Shown here: positions 53,298-62,568 of the stretch, in pieces
Numbering within the stretch: the first letter of the stretch is position 1
Layout: every line of letters starts with the position of its first letter
DNA from: Aliiroseovarius crassostreae
Lineage (GTDB): Bacteria > Pseudomonadota > Alphaproteobacteria > Rhodobacterales > Rhodobacteraceae
Length of the DNA: 64,000 nt
Reading direction: 5' to 3'
Assembly (NCBI RefSeq): GCF_001307765.1
Contig: NZ_LKBA01000019.1
Location: 496,001 to 560,000 of the forward strand
The notes under the pieces: generated by a model
What the model saw: only the letters and a program-made list of their open reading frames with translations
Told to the model about the DNA's origin: nothing
Database searches by the model: none
Position numbers and translations under genes: made by a program

Positions 53298-56069
53298 GTG
53301 AGCGATACTCCCGAAAATCCTGAAAACACAGGCGAAATTCCCCCTGAACGCCCCATCTATGACGGGCCGCAGATCTCAATCGAAGAGGAGATGAAGACCT
53401 CCTATCTCGACTATGCGATGTCGGTCATTGTCAGTCGGGCGATCCCGGATCTGCGCGATGGGTTGAAGCCGGTTCATCGGCGCATTCTTTATGCAATGCA
53501 TGAAACCGGCAACAGCCATGACAAGCCTTATCGCAAGTCGGCCCGCCCGGTTGGCGACACGATGGGGAAATACCACCCGCATGGGGATTCAGCGATCTAT
53601 GACGCCTTGGTGCGGATGGCACAGCCGTTCTCCATGTCTCTGCCGCTTCTGGATGGTCAGGGCAACTTCGGGTCGATGGACGGCGATAACCCGGCGGCAA
53701 TGCGCTATACCGAAGTGCGGATGGACAAGCCCTCGGCTTCACTGCTGGCGGATATCGAAAAAGATACGGTGGATTTCACCGATAACTACGACGGAAAAGA
53801 CCTGGAACCCACTGTTTTACCTGCACGTTTTCCAAACATGCTGGTCAATGGTGCTGGCGGGATTGCGGTCGGTATGGCCACCAATATCCCCCCACATAAC
53901 CTGGGCGAGGTAATCGACGGCACCCTGGCGCTGATCGAGAACCCTGATCTTTCTTCCGAAGGGTTGATGGAATATATCCCCGGACCGGATTTCCCGACCG
54001 GTGGCATCATGCTGGGCCGTTCCGGCGCCCGCAAAGCCTATACCGAAGGGCGCGGGAGCGTGATTGTCCGGGCAAAATCGCGTATCGAGGAGATCAGGAA
54101 AGATCGCTACGCCATTGTTCTGGATGAGATTCCCTATCAGGTGAACAAGGCGACGCTGATTGAGAAAATTGCCGAAGGCGTGCGCGACAAGCGGCTTGAG
54201 GGCATTTCCTCGGTCCAGGATGAATCCGACCGGATTGGTGTGCGCGTTGTGGTCGAGCTGAAACGCGACGCGACCCCCGAAGTGGTGCTGAATCAGCTGT
54301 TCCGTTACACGCAGATGCAAACCTCGTTCGGGTGCAACATGCTCGCGCTGAACGGCGGTCGCCCGGAACAGCTCACCCTGCGCGATTTCTTGAGCCATTT
54401 CATCACTTTCCGCGAGGAAGTTGTCACCCGGCGCACCGCGTTTGAACTGCGCAAAGCACGCGAGCGCAGCCATATCCTCTGCGGTCTGGCCGTTGCAGTT
54501 TCCAATGTGGATGAGGTGGTTGCCACCATCCGCGCCTCGCAGGATCCCGCAGATGCCCGCGAAAAACTGATGACCCGCCGCTGGCCCGCCCATGACATCG
54601 CGGAATATATTCAGCTGATCGACGATCCGACCCACAAGATGAACGAGGACGGCACCTATAACCTGTCGGAAACGCAGGCCCGCGCCATTCTGGAACTGCG
54701 CCTGCAACGCCTGACGGCCATGGGTGTGAAAGAGGTCACGGACGAACTTCAGGAACTTGCCGCAAAGATCCGGGATTATTTGGATATTCTGCGGTCTCGT
54801 GAACGGATCATGTCGATTATTTCTGGTGAGTTGACCGAGGTGCGCAATCAATTTGCCGTGCCGCGCCGCACCGAGATTGTCGACTGGTCGGGCGATATGG
54901 ACGACGAGGATCTGATTGAACGCGAAGACATGGTGGTCACGATCACCGCGTCCGGTTGGGCCAAACGCACCCCTCTTGCCGACTTCCGAGCTCAAAAGCG
55001 GGGCGGCAAAGGTCTGTCGGGAATGCAGACCAAAGACGAGGACGTGATCACCAACCTCTTTGTTGCCAACACCCATACGCAGCTCCTGTTTTTCACCGAT
55101 GATGGCATGGCCTACAAGCTGAAGACCTGGCGTTTGCCGCAGGGCGGCCGCACGGCGAAAGGCAAACCGCTGGTCAACATCCTGCCGATCCCAACCGGAG
55201 TATCGATCGCCGCAATCATGCCGGTGGATCGGGATGAAAAGGAATGGGACGACCTGCAGGTGATCTTTGCCACGTCCAAAGGATCCGTGCGTCGCAACCG
55301 CCTGTCGGACTTCACCAATGTGAAGGCAAATGGCAAAATTGCGATGAAGTTTGAAGGCGACGACGAAGGCACCCGCCTGATCAACGCGCGAATTTGTGAT
55401 GAGAATGATGACGTTATGCTCGTTACCTCATCCAGTCGCGCCATTCGGTTCCCGGTCACGGATGTGCGCGTTTTCAATTCACGCAGCTCAACCGGTGTGC
55501 GGGGGATCAAGCTGGTCAATGAAGGGGATGAAGTGGTCTCGATGTCGGTGATCCGTCACTTTGACGCCACCCCGGACGAACGCAACGCCTTTATCAAACG
55601 GTTCCGGACCGAACTGGGGGCGGATGAAAGCGATGCCGGAGAAGAGCTTTCTGGTGACCTGTCTGAAGAGCGGTATCAGGAAATGCTGGCTGCCAATGAC
55701 CTTCTGGTCACGCTGACTGAAGGCGGGACTGGCAATCTGACCTCATCCCATGATTACCGCGTCAGCGGCCGTGGTGGCCAGGGTGTTGGCGCGATGAAAG
55801 GTGGCAATATCGTTGCCTGTTTCCCGGTCGAGATCAGCGATCAGATCATGCTCGCAACCTCGAAAGGCCAATCCATTCGCTGCCCGGTCAACGGGATTTC
55901 CTTCCGCTCGCGGGCTGCGGGTGGTGTGAAAGTGTTCAACACCGGCAAGGGCGAAAGCGTCGTATCGGTGGCACGGGTTGTGGAAAGCGACGACGAGGAG
56001 GTTCAGGTGGATACGCCTGCGCCCCACGAATCTCAGCCCGATGAGGCACAATCCGGCGACCTGTCGTAA
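53298..56069 (+). CDS. gyrA: DNA gyrase subunit A
   Basis: Breakage-reunion subunit of gyrase, about 923 residues. The quinolone region reads [19 protein letters not shown], with Ser and Asp at the positions that confer resistance when changed, so it is the sensitive type. The catalytic tyrosine is in [10 protein letters not shown]. The C-terminal beta-pinwheel has the GyrA box [13 protein letters not shown] at 53298 ([17 protein letters not shown]) is chosen with GGCGGA upstream; a GTG nine codons earlier is possible. A terminator follows. Confidence 0.97.
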   Translation: MSDTPENPENTGEIPPERPIYDGPQISIEEEMKTSYLDYAMSVIVSRAIPDLRDGLKPVHRRILYAMHETGNSHDKPYRKSARPVGDTMGKYHPHGDSAIYDALVRMAQPFSMSLPLLDGQGNFGSMDGDNPAAMRYTEVRMDKPSASLLADIEKDTVDFTDNYDGKDLEPTVLPARFPNMLVNGAGGIAVGMATNIPPHNLGEVIDGTLALIENPDLSSEGLMEYIPGPDFPTGGIMLGRSGARKAYTEGRGSVIVRAKSRIEEIRKDRYAIVLDEIPYQVNKATLIEKIAEGVRDKRLEGISSVQDESDRIGVRVVVELKRDATPEVVLNQLFRYTQMQTSFGCNMLALNGGRPEQLTLRDFLSHFITFREEVVTRRTAFELRKARERSHILCGLAVAVSNVDEVVATIRASQDPADAREKLMTRRWPAHDIAEYIQLIDDPTHKMNEDGTYNLSETQARAILELRLQRLTAMGVKEVTDELQELAAKIRDYLDILRSRERIMSIISGELTEVRNQFAVPRRTEIVDWSGDMDDEDLIEREDMVVTITASGWAKRTPLADFRAQKRGGKGLSGMQTKDEDVITNLFVANTHTQLLFFTDDGMAYKLKTWRLPQGGRTAKGKPLVNILPIPTGVSIAAIMPVDRDEKEWDDLQVIFATSKGSVRRNRLSDFTNVKANGKIAMKFEGDDEGTRLINARICDENDDVMLVTSSSRAIRFPVTDVRVFNSRSSTGVRGIKLVNEGDEVVSMSVIRHFDATPDERNAFIKRFRTELGADESDAGEELSGDLSEERYQEMLAANDLLVTLTEGGTGNLTSSHDYRVSGRGGQGVGAMKGGNIVACFPVEISDQIMLATSKGQSIRCPVNGISFRSRAAGGVKVFNTGKGESVVSVARVVESDDEEVQVDTPAPHESQPDEAQSGDLS

Positions 56070-56131
56070 GAATCCGGCTGGGTTGCCCCGGCCCTTCACA
56101 CCAAGCGCGGGCCGTTTCGCCAAAAAATAAG

Positions 56132-56164
56132 ACCGGCACAGGTTTTCACCTGATGCCGGTTTTC
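56132..56164 (+). terminator. Terminator of gyrA
   Basis: Outer stem 56132-56138 with 56154-56160 and inner stem CAGG/CCTG, followed by a T-rich stretch, 62 bases after the stop. Confidence 0.85.
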
Positions 56165-56200
56165 TTATTCCCCCCCTTTCCACGCAGCCCTCTCTAGCCC

Positions 56201-56245
56201 AAAGCGTTTCGCGAAGACTTGCCGCAAAAGTTTGGCGCGAAACGC
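56201..56245. repeat. Dispersed hairpin repeat, family 2, variant D
   Basis: A 10-bp stem (56204-56213 with 56236-56245) sharing the AAAGCGTTTCG arm of copies A-C but with an unrelated 22-base loop. It lies between the gyrA terminator and the porin-like gene. Confidence 0.5.
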
Positions 56246-56363
56246 AGGGAATCTGTGTTGCGTTTCTCACACGCGATGCAAGATTTATGTTTCATTTCCA
56301 TATGGATGGTTCTCCACATGACCAATCTTCTCTAAAGGAAGCGGGAAAGACATTGAGGATAAC

Positions 56364-57317
56364 ATGAAACACACAATCGCAATCACCGCCCTTGCCATCC
56401 TTGGGACACTGGGGGCCGCTCATGCGAGCAGTCTTGGGAATGCCGAAACCGAGCCGACCGTAGACGTCGTGCTTGAAGAGACAGATCTGCTGACCTACGG
56501 CCAGTTCAAATTTGAAACCACGATCTTCGACGAAGCATCTCTGACCTCTCTGACAGGAGCAATGGATCTTGATTTCGGTCGCATCGAGGCGTCGATTGAT
56601 GGCAGCTCGCTCATGTTCTTCGGTGTGGAGAAAGAAAGCATCCTGACCGGCAAACTGGCCTTCGAAGTTGTAGAGGGGGCAGCTCTCTATGTTCATGGCA
56701 GCACATTTTCCGGAGAAACCGCCAAAGGTTTTGGTGCGGATTACCAGAATGATCGCTTCGGCATCAGCTTTCAGCAAAACACGATCAACGAAACCGACGC
56801 GAACATTTTCTCGGGCCTTTTCAATATCAACGACCGCACAACGATTTTTGGATCCGCCACATCGGTTGAGGATTTCAACCTCCAGTCCGTTGGTGGGCGT
56901 TTCGACAACGGTTCCTTTGGGGTTGCTGCCATGACCATTTGGGGGGAAGGGTTTGAAGACGGGTTCAGCTCGCTTGCGGCCACCTATCAGATTCGTCCGA
57001 ATATTGGTCTGGCTGCCTCGGTTCAAACCACCAACGAAGACTGGTTTGACAACGGTTTCTTTAATCTTGGCGCAACTCTCGACCTGAACAAACATGTCGC
57101 CATGGAAGCCTATTACGCCAAGGGCCTGTCTAAAAAAGACAGCTTCGGCTTTGAACTTGTCGTTCAGACCGGTGGTACGCGCAAACGCGTGATCGATCAG
57201 GTGATCGAGCTGAACAAAAGCGCCCTTGGCGTATCCGGTGTGGATTTCGGAGCAAGTGGTATCAGCCAGACCAATGGTCCGGCTTTTGGCGGCCTGCTTC
57301 TGTTCAACCCGACCTGA
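56364..57317 (+). CDS. Porin-like outer membrane protein
   Basis: Exported protein of 317 residues. A signal peptide ([20 protein letters not shown], cut after AHA) is followed by alternating amphipathic strands rich in aromatic residues and glycine ([41 protein letters not shown]). This suits a beta-barrel of the small porin type. The C-terminus ends LLLFNPT, without the usual final phenylalanine, so assignment as a true porin is tentative. AAAGGAAGC and GAGGAT lie upstream of the ATG, and it has its own terminator. Confidence 0.75.
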   Translation: MKHTIAITALAILGTLGAAHASSLGNAETEPTVDVVLEETDLLTYGQFKFETTIFDEASLTSLTGAMDLDFGRIEASIDGSSLMFFGVEKESILTGKLAFEVVEGAALYVHGSTFSGETAKGFGADYQNDRFGISFQQNTINETDANIFSGLFNINDRTTIFGSATSVEDFNLQSVGGRFDNGSFGVAAMTIWGEGFEDGFSSLAATYQIRPNIGLAASVQTTNEDWFDNGFFNLGATLDLNKHVAMEAYYAKGLSKKDSFGFELVVQTGGTRKRVIDQVIELNKSALGVSGVDFGASGISQTNGPAFGGLLLFNPT

Positions 57318-57347
57318 TCAGGTTCGCACGAAAAAACAAAGTTCCAG

Positions 57348-57377
57348 ACACCCGCCGCATCCTTCGGCGGGTGTTTT
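57348..57377 (+). terminator. Terminator of the porin-like gene
   Basis: A 10-bp perfect stem (57348-57357 with 57365-57374) ending in five T. Confidence 0.9.
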
Positions 57378-57400
57378 TACATCAGGACAAGATGCAAGGC

Positions 57401-57429
57401 TTGCCCCCCCCCCAACACGCCTCTATATC
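57401..57429 (+). promoter_or_regulatory. Candidate leaderless trmFO promoter with C10 tract
   Basis: TTGCCC (57401-57406) and TATATC (57424-57429) are 17 bases apart. Transcription would begin about seven bases on, at or next to the trmFO ATG (57436). A run of ten C (57404-57413) overlaps the -35 and spacer. No ribosome-binding site precedes the ATG, which agrees with a leaderless mRNA. Confidence 0.5.
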
Positions 57430-57435
57430 CCCAAC

Positions 57436-58782
57436 ATGACTGACAAAACACTTCATATCGTGGGTGGCGGCATGGCCGGGTCCGAAGCCGCCTGGCAAGC
57501 AGCCCAAATGGGCGTGGATGTGGTGATCCACGAAATGCGCCCAAAGGTGGAAACCTTCGCCCATCGCACGGGCGATTTTGCCGAAATGGTTTGCTCCAAC
57601 TCGTTCCGCTCCGACGATGATGAACAAAACGCCGTCGGTCTTCTGCATTGGGAAATGCGCCAGGCCGGCGGGCTGATCATGTCCACGGCCGACAAACACC
57701 GCCTGCCAGCCGGGGGCGCCCTGGCCGTTGACCGTGATCCTTTTGCGGCCGATGTAACCGCCCAGTTGCGCGCATTGCCCAACATTTCCGTGGAATATGG
57801 TGAGATCACCTCGCTCCCCACTGAGGGAAACTGGATTTTCGCCACCGGCCCGCTCACATCCCCTGCCCTTGGCGAAGCGATTGCCCATGAGACCGGCACC
57901 GACCGGCTGGCCTTTTTCGATGCCATCGCACCGATTGTCTATGCTGACAGCGTAGACATGAATGTGGCCTGGCTGCAGTCCCGCTACGACAAGGGCGAGA
58001 CGGAAGAAGAGCAGAAAGCCTATCTCAATTGTCCGATGACAAAAGACCAGTATGAGGCGTTCATCGACGCCCTTCTGGCCGCGGACAAGACCGAGTTTCA
58101 CGAAGGTGAAACCGCCACCTATTTCGACGGATGCCTACCGATTGAAGTGATGGCAGAGCGCGGACGCGACACGCTGCGTTTTGGTCCGATGAAACCAATT
58201 GGCCTCACCAATGCACACAAACCCGACGAGAAAGCCTATGCTGTGGTTCAGCTTCGCCGGGATAACACCTTGGGAACGCTTTATAATATCGTTGGTTTTC
58301 AAACCAAGATGAAATATGGTGCGCAGACCGAAGTCTTCAAGATGATCCCGGGGCTTGAAAATGCCAGCTTCGCCCGTTTGGGAGGCATCCACCGCAACAC
58401 ATTCATGAATTCTCCCACATTGCTCGACAATCAGATGCGCCTGAAATCGCGCCCCAACCTCAGGTTTGCCGGACAGGTGACCGGCGTCGAAGGCTATGTG
58501 GAAAGCGCGGCCATGGGGTTGCTCGCCGGCCGTCTGGCCGCTGCCGAAATCCTCGGATTGGACCTTCCAACCGTTCCACAGGATACCGCAATGGGCGCGC
58601 TTATCCACCATATTACCGGTGGGGCCGAGGCCAAAACATTCCAGCCAATGAACGTCAATTTTGGCCTGTTTCGCCCGGTGGACGGCCTGAAAAGCGGACG
58701 GCGCGGCCGCAAGGATCGCTACAAAGCCTATACAGATCGGGCGAAAGAAAAATGGACAGACTGGCTTTCAAACTTCTCGTAA
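57436..58782 (+). CDS. trmFO: Folate/FAD-dependent tRNA m5U54 methyltransferase TrmFO
   Basis: Flavoenzyme of 448 residues forming ribothymidine at position 54 of tRNA, using methylene-tetrahydrofolate. FAD binding: [17 protein letters not shown]; the catalytic cysteine region is [13 protein letters not shown], and [20 protein letters not shown] and [13 protein letters not shown] are typical. The open frame reaches back to 57226, inside the porin-like gene, but homology and the promoter position put the start at 57436. gluQ follows after 13 bases. Confidence 0.95.
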   Translation: MTDKTLHIVGGGMAGSEAAWQAAQMGVDVVIHEMRPKVETFAHRTGDFAEMVCSNSFRSDDDEQNAVGLLHWEMRQAGGLIMSTADKHRLPAGGALAVDRDPFAADVTAQLRALPNISVEYGEITSLPTEGNWIFATGPLTSPALGEAIAHETGTDRLAFFDAIAPIVYADSVDMNVAWLQSRYDKGETEEEQKAYLNCPMTKDQYEAFIDALLAADKTEFHEGETATYFDGCLPIEVMAERGRDTLRFGPMKPIGLTNAHKPDEKAYAVVQLRRDNTLGTLYNIVGFQTKMKYGAQTEVFKMIPGLENASFARLGGIHRNTFMNSPTLLDNQMRLKSRPNLRFAGQVTGVEGYVESAAMGLLAGRLAAAEILGLDLPTVPQDTAMGALIHHITGGAEAKTFQPMNVNFGLFRPVDGLKSGRRGRKDRYKAYTDRAKEKWTDWLSNFS

Positions 58783-58795
58783 GAACGTGACGTAA

Positions 58796-59662
58796 GTGAC
58801 TGATTTTATAATACGTTTTGCGCCCAGCCCAACCGGCCCCCTACATCTGGGTCATGCCTATTCTGCCCTGCTTGCCCATGATGTGGCCCGCGCAAATGAT
58901 GGGAATTTCTTCCTTCGGATCGAAGATATCGACAGCACGCGGGCACGGGCCCATTGGGAAGAACAGATCTATGAAGATCTCAACTGGTTGGGGATCACCT
59001 GGGATGCCGAGCCGATACGCCAGTCAGATCGCCTTCCCGCTTATCAAACGGCGCTCGACACCTTGTGGAAACGCGGCCTGATTTATCCCTGCACCTGCTC
59101 ACGTAAAGACATCCTTGCCGCCGGCTCCGCCCCTCAGGAGGGCGCGCCCCCCACATTTGGTCCGGACGGGCTGATCTATCCGGGCACCTGCCGCCGCAAG
59201 CCGCGGCCCGATGTTAGGCCCGAAGGCACGGCGTTGCGCCTGGACATAAGCCGCGCCGTTGACCTCCTCACCCAGGCAGGCGAGAGCAGACTGCATTTTA
59301 CCGAAACCGCCGCTCGGGATTTAAATACTCAGGTTCCACTTCAGGATATGATCACAAATGTAGGAGACATCGTCCTGTCTCGTCGGGACTTTCTTGGGTC
59401 CTACCACCTTGCCGTGGTGCTCGATGACGCCGCCCAGGGCATTACCCACGTGATCCGGGGCGAAGATATCGCACCCGCCACCCAGATACACGTCCTGCTG
59501 CAAAAACTGCTCAACCTGCCCACCCCAACCTATTGCCACCACGGGCTGATCCGCGATGAGGCGGGCAAACGGCTCGCCAAGCGAGATGACGCGCGCGCCA
59601 TCGCCAAATACCGAGAAGACGGTGCAACCCCGTTGGACATCCGCAAAATGGTCGGGCTCTGA
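58796..59662 (+). CDS. gluQ: Glutamyl-Q tRNA(Asp) synthetase
   Basis: Paralogue of the glutamyl-tRNA synthetase catalytic core, 288 residues, which attaches glutamate to queuosine in tRNA(Asp). The HIGH-type motif is PSPTGPLHLGHAYSALLA; the KMSKS-type motif is GKRLAKRDDARA. There is no anticodon-binding domain, and YPCTCSRKD with YPGTCRRK are the zinc ligands. It starts with GTG at 58796 with a weak ribosome-binding site and is probably translated after trmFO; both are tRNA modification enzymes. Confidence 0.93.
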   Translation: MTDFIIRFAPSPTGPLHLGHAYSALLAHDVARANDGNFFLRIEDIDSTRARAHWEEQIYEDLNWLGITWDAEPIRQSDRLPAYQTALDTLWKRGLIYPCTCSRKDILAAGSAPQEGAPPTFGPDGLIYPGTCRRKPRPDVRPEGTALRLDISRAVDLLTQAGESRLHFTETAARDLNTQVPLQDMITNVGDIVLSRRDFLGSYHLAVVLDDAAQGITHVIRGEDIAPATQIHVLLQKLLNLPTPTYCHHGLIRDEAGKRLAKRDDARAIAKYREDGATPLDIRKMVGL

Positions 59663-59680
59663 AAACCCGCCCCCCTTTTT

Positions 59681-59724
59681 CTTGCCAAAAATACCTCGGG
59701 GGTCCGGGGGCAGCGCCCCCGGCC
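59681..59724. repeat. Dispersed intergenic repeat, family 1, copy 3
   Basis: CTTGCCAAAAATACCTCGGG, then the large hairpin (GGGGG-CAG-CGCCCCC type) without the small variable hairpin of the other two copies. It follows CCCTTTTT and sits between the convergent gluQ and hisI. Confidence 0.75.
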
Positions 59725-59735
59725 GGTTGTTGCAA

Positions 59736-60095
59736 TCACACCTCCGGTGCCATCAACTCAACCTGTTGTCCCTCACGCACCGCCGTATAGAAACACGAAC
59801 GCCGATTGGTGTGACAGGCCGGGCCTGTTTGACGGACCATCACCAGAAGACAATCCTTGTCGCAATCGAAACGAAAATCCACCAACTCCTGCACGTGACC
59901 TGAGCTTTCCCCCTTGACCCAGAAGGATTGCCGCGATCGCGACCAATAGGTCACCTTCCCGCTCTCCAGCGTGCGTTCAACCGCTTCTTGGTTCATCCAG
60001 GCCATCATCAGAACGTCACCAGATACCGCATCCTGAGCAATTGCCGGCACCAACCCGCGTTCGTCGTATTTCAAAGCTTTCGCGTCGAATTGCAT
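59736..60095 (-). CDS. hisI: Phosphoribosyl-AMP cyclohydrolase
   Basis: Histidine pathway enzyme of 119 residues opening the purine ring of phosphoribosyl-AMP. The metal-binding motifs are [17 protein letters not shown] and [32 protein letters not shown] is conserved. It is a single-domain HisI; the fused HisE of other bacteria is absent. AAAGGACGGG precedes the ATG. Isolated from other his genes. Confidence 0.96.
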   Translation of the reverse strand: MQFDAKALKYDERGLVPAIAQDAVSGDVLMMAWMNQEAVERTLESGKVTYWSRSRQSFWVKGESSGHVQELVDFRFDCDKDCLLVMVRQTGPACHTNRRSCFYTAVREGQQVELMAPEV

Positions 60096-60119
60096 GGCCC
60101 GTCCTTTCCATTTTTTGTT

Positions 60120-60141
60120 CAGCCTCTTATGTAAGGGGCTG
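60120..60141. promoter_or_regulatory. Inverted repeat between hisI and the NifU-like gene
   Basis: CAGCCTCTTA and TAAGGGGCTG face each other across two bases with one imperfect pair. It lies in the 99-base gap between divergent genes, so it might be an operator. Confidence 0.25.
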
Positions 60142-60194
60142 CACGGCCCGACACCACCACACGTTTCAATGCATTTGCGTCAGAAAGCAGAAAA

Positions 60195-60635
60195 ATGAGC
60201 GACAGCGACCTGATCAAACTCTATTCAAAACAGATCCTCGCATTGGCATCGCAGATCCCTCATGTCGGACAGCTGACCACACCGGAAGGCGAAGCCAAGG
60301 TGCGCTCGCCGCTCTGCGGATCAACCGTGTCTGCGCAGGTGGTCATGAAAAATGGAAAGGTTGCTGACTTCGCCCAGAATGTCAAAGCCTGCGCCCTGGG
60401 ACAAACCTCGGCAGCACTCCTCGGAAAAGTCGTGATCGGGTTGGAAATAGAGGTGATTCAACGCGGTCGTGACCAGCTGGCCGCCATGTTGCGCGATCAG
60501 GGCCCCGTCCCCGCCCCGCCCTTTGAGGGTTTCGAAGTCCTGATCCCAGCGCGGGATTACCGCAATCGCCACGCCTCAATTCTTCTCGCTTTTGATGCAG
60601 TGCTACAGGCGATCGAAAATTCTGCCGAAAGTTAA
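60195..60635 (+). CDS. NifU/IscU-like iron-sulfur scaffold
   Basis: Protein of 146 residues of the NifU N-terminal/IscU fold, on which Fe-S clusters are built. Two of the three ligand cysteines are seen in SPLCGSTVSAQ (Cys41) and KACALGQTSAALLG (Cys66). The third conserved cysteine of IscU, expected near residue 105-130, is absent; there is only PARDYRNRHAS. So cluster assembly could be altered or the protein may have a specialised role. No isc or suf genes adjoin it. Confidence 0.85.
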   Translation: MSDSDLIKLYSKQILALASQIPHVGQLTTPEGEAKVRSPLCGSTVSAQVVMKNGKVADFAQNVKACALGQTSAALLGKVVIGLEIEVIQRGRDQLAAMLRDQGPVPAPPFEGFEVLIPARDYRNRHASILLAFDAVLQAIENSAES

Positions 60636-60687
60636 CCGGATTTCAAAATTCGTTGGCTAGCACTGTTTTGTCCAACGGAGATGAAAC

Positions 60688-62115
60688 GTGCTAGAAAACC
60701 AGAACTTCGCGGCAAATCCTTCAGCCCCTCCCTTACAACAAATATCCGAAGATGACCTGTCATTCCTTGCCGAAAAAGGATCAAGGCTTGCCCATGATAT
60801 CGTGGACATTGCGGGATTTCTCTCTGATGTAGACGAGAAAAGCACGCTCCAGCTGAACTCGATCTCGGTCCTGTCTGCGCAGGCGCATGAGGTTGCAAAC
60901 GCAAATCGTCACGTCAGAAGTACGATGCAAACCCTGCTGGAAAGCGCCCAGTCGACTTTGGCAACCGTGGAAGGGTCAACCGACAAAATCCGTCAAAGTG
61001 CGGAGCAGTCCAAAGATATCGCTGGATGGGTGAAAAACCTTTCAACACAGATGAGTGAAATGGCGGCGTCTCTTTCCTCTGTTCTGTCTGCAAATGAACA
61101 AATTGCAACCATCGCAGCTCAGGTCAATATTCTTGCGATCAATGCAAAGATCGAAGCTGCCCGCGCCGGGGACAAAGGCCGCGGCTTTGCAGTGGTCGCA
61201 GAAGCAATCAACGAACTGTCCGGCAAAACGGCCAAATCGGCGGCATTGATCTCGGAAAATGTCATCGGCCTTTCCGAACAGATCAACAAGCTCAATACAG
61301 AAACCAACCAGATCGAGGCAACGGCAGAAAAAGTGCTGGAAGACAGCCAGAAAACCGATACGGCAATGGGGCAGATTGCCGAGGCTGCACAGGCATCAAG
61401 CGCACAGACCGAAACAATTATGGTAGAAGCGGGAAAAGTCCGCGAAGCGGTCGATACCTTTCTGCCAACCTGTGCGCTGCTTGAAAGCTCGGTGCGCGAA
61501 ACGGCGGCGGATGTGCATCTTGTCACCGAAAAGGCAAACACGCTGATCGACGCATCTGAAGGCATCGTGCAGTCCACGGTGGCATTGGGCGGAGAAACAG
61601 CGGATCGCCCCTACATTGAACGTGTGCGCAAAGACGCCATCCGCGTATCTGACCTCCTGAGCCACGCCGTGGCCTCTGGCCTAATCAGCGAAACAGACCT
61701 GTTTACCCGACGATATGTCAAAATTCCCGGCACCAATCCGCAGCAGGTCCGGGCACCTTTCACCGAACTGACCGACCGGCTATTGCCTGCAATCCTGGAA
61801 GACACTCTGAACAGCGACCCGGCCATTGTGTTCTGCGCCGCTGTGGACGATCAGGGGTATCTGCCCACTCATAATAAGAAGTTTTCACAGCCACAGAGGG
61901 ACGACCCAGTCTGGAACACAGCCAATTGCCGAAACCGTATCATTTTCAATGATCGCGTGGGGTTGAAGGCCGGGCGATCAAAAGGTCCCTTCCTTTTACA
62001 AGTCTACCGTCGGGATATGGGCGGAGGTAAGTTTGTACTGATGAAAGATCTCTCCGCCCCTATTTTCGTAAATGGAAGACATTGGGGCGGGTTACGTTTG
62101 GGCTACAGGGTTTGA
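60688..62115 (+). CDS. Soluble chemoreceptor-like protein with C-terminal sensor
   Basis: Protein of 475 residues without a membrane segment. The N-terminal 300 residues are a methyl-accepting signalling coiled coil; the highly conserved hairpin tip [18 protein letters not shown] plus [14 protein letters not shown] binds CheA/CheW. The C-terminal part (about 330-475) is a sensory fold with [16 protein letters not shown] and [10 protein letters not shown], found at the C-terminus of other cytoplasmic receptors. It starts with GTG at 60688, with CGGAG seven bases upstream. No che genes are nearby. It could sense a cytoplasmic signal or control a non-chemotaxis pathway. Confidence 0.88.
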   Translation: MLENQNFAANPSAPPLQQISEDDLSFLAEKGSRLAHDIVDIAGFLSDVDEKSTLQLNSISVLSAQAHEVANANRHVRSTMQTLLESAQSTLATVEGSTDKIRQSAEQSKDIAGWVKNLSTQMSEMAASLSSVLSANEQIATIAAQVNILAINAKIEAARAGDKGRGFAVVAEAINELSGKTAKSAALISENVIGLSEQINKLNTETNQIEATAEKVLEDSQKTDTAMGQIAEAAQASSAQTETIMVEAGKVREAVDTFLPTCALLESSVRETAADVHLVTEKANTLIDASEGIVQSTVALGGETADRPYIERVRKDAIRVSDLLSHAVASGLISETDLFTRRYVKIPGTNPQQVRAPFTELTDRLLPAILEDTLNSDPAIVFCAAVDDQGYLPTHNKKFSQPQRDDPVWNTANCRNRIIFNDRVGLKAGRSKGPFLLQVYRRDMGGGKFVLMKDLSAPIFVNGRHWGGLRLGYRV

Positions 62116-62143
62116 TCGGAATTGCGAAAAGCGTACTCCCGAT

Positions 62144-62180
62144 AAAAAAGCCGCCGCACTTCTTTTCAGAAGGCGGCGGT
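62144..62180 (-). terminator. Leftward terminator of the 40-residue gene
   Basis: Stem CCGCCG/CGGCGG (62151-62156, 62174-62179) with an inner CTTCT/AGAAG pairing, and six T on the minus strand side (62144-62149). About 150 bases beyond the small gene's stop. Confidence 0.8.
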
Positions 62181-62326
62181 AGAATGCGGATCAGATCATT
62201 CCGGTCGTGGAGTGGGATAGAGGCAAACACTCCGGTTTGGGACAGGTGACGGGCAGTGAACCGTCTCAGCATCAAATTGGGACAGGATGCTGTACCGGGG
62301 GATCCGCAAGGCAGACAATGGTAATA

Positions 62327-62449
62327 TCACACCAGTCCAGGCAGATGGAGAGACGCAAAAAGGATGATGACAAGAGAAACACACCCCATCAGATCCTGCA
62401 AAATCGTTGCGGATGACCGGGACAATACTTCCATAACCTGTTTCATCAT
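62327..62449 (-). CDS. Small membrane protein, 40 residues
   Basis: Encodes MMKQVMEVLSRSSATILQDL and then one helix (MGCVSLVIILFASLHLPGLV), 40 residues in all. AGGAGGAGCAGCT stands right before ATG 62449, an excellent ribosome-binding site, and a clean terminator lies downstream. It is 119 bases after recG on the same strand. The pattern of a short polar N-terminus, LSRSSATILQD, and a terminal helix ending LPGLV looks like a conserved Rhodobacterales peptide, from memory. Function unknown. Confidence 0.75.
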   Translation of the reverse strand: MMKQVMEVLSRSSATILQDLMGCVSLVIILFASLHLPGLV

Positions 62450-62568
62450 AGCTGCTCCTCCTGCTCTCATCATGTGATATTAACCTTTGTTGCTATTTTG
62501 TTCCCACATCACACCCCTCATGTAAAGAACTTTTTGGGAACATTTGTGAACTTTTCATGAATAAATCA

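Noticed and set aside
53817-55076. A 419-codon open frame opposite gyrA
   Set aside because: Shadow of gyrA, without domain content.
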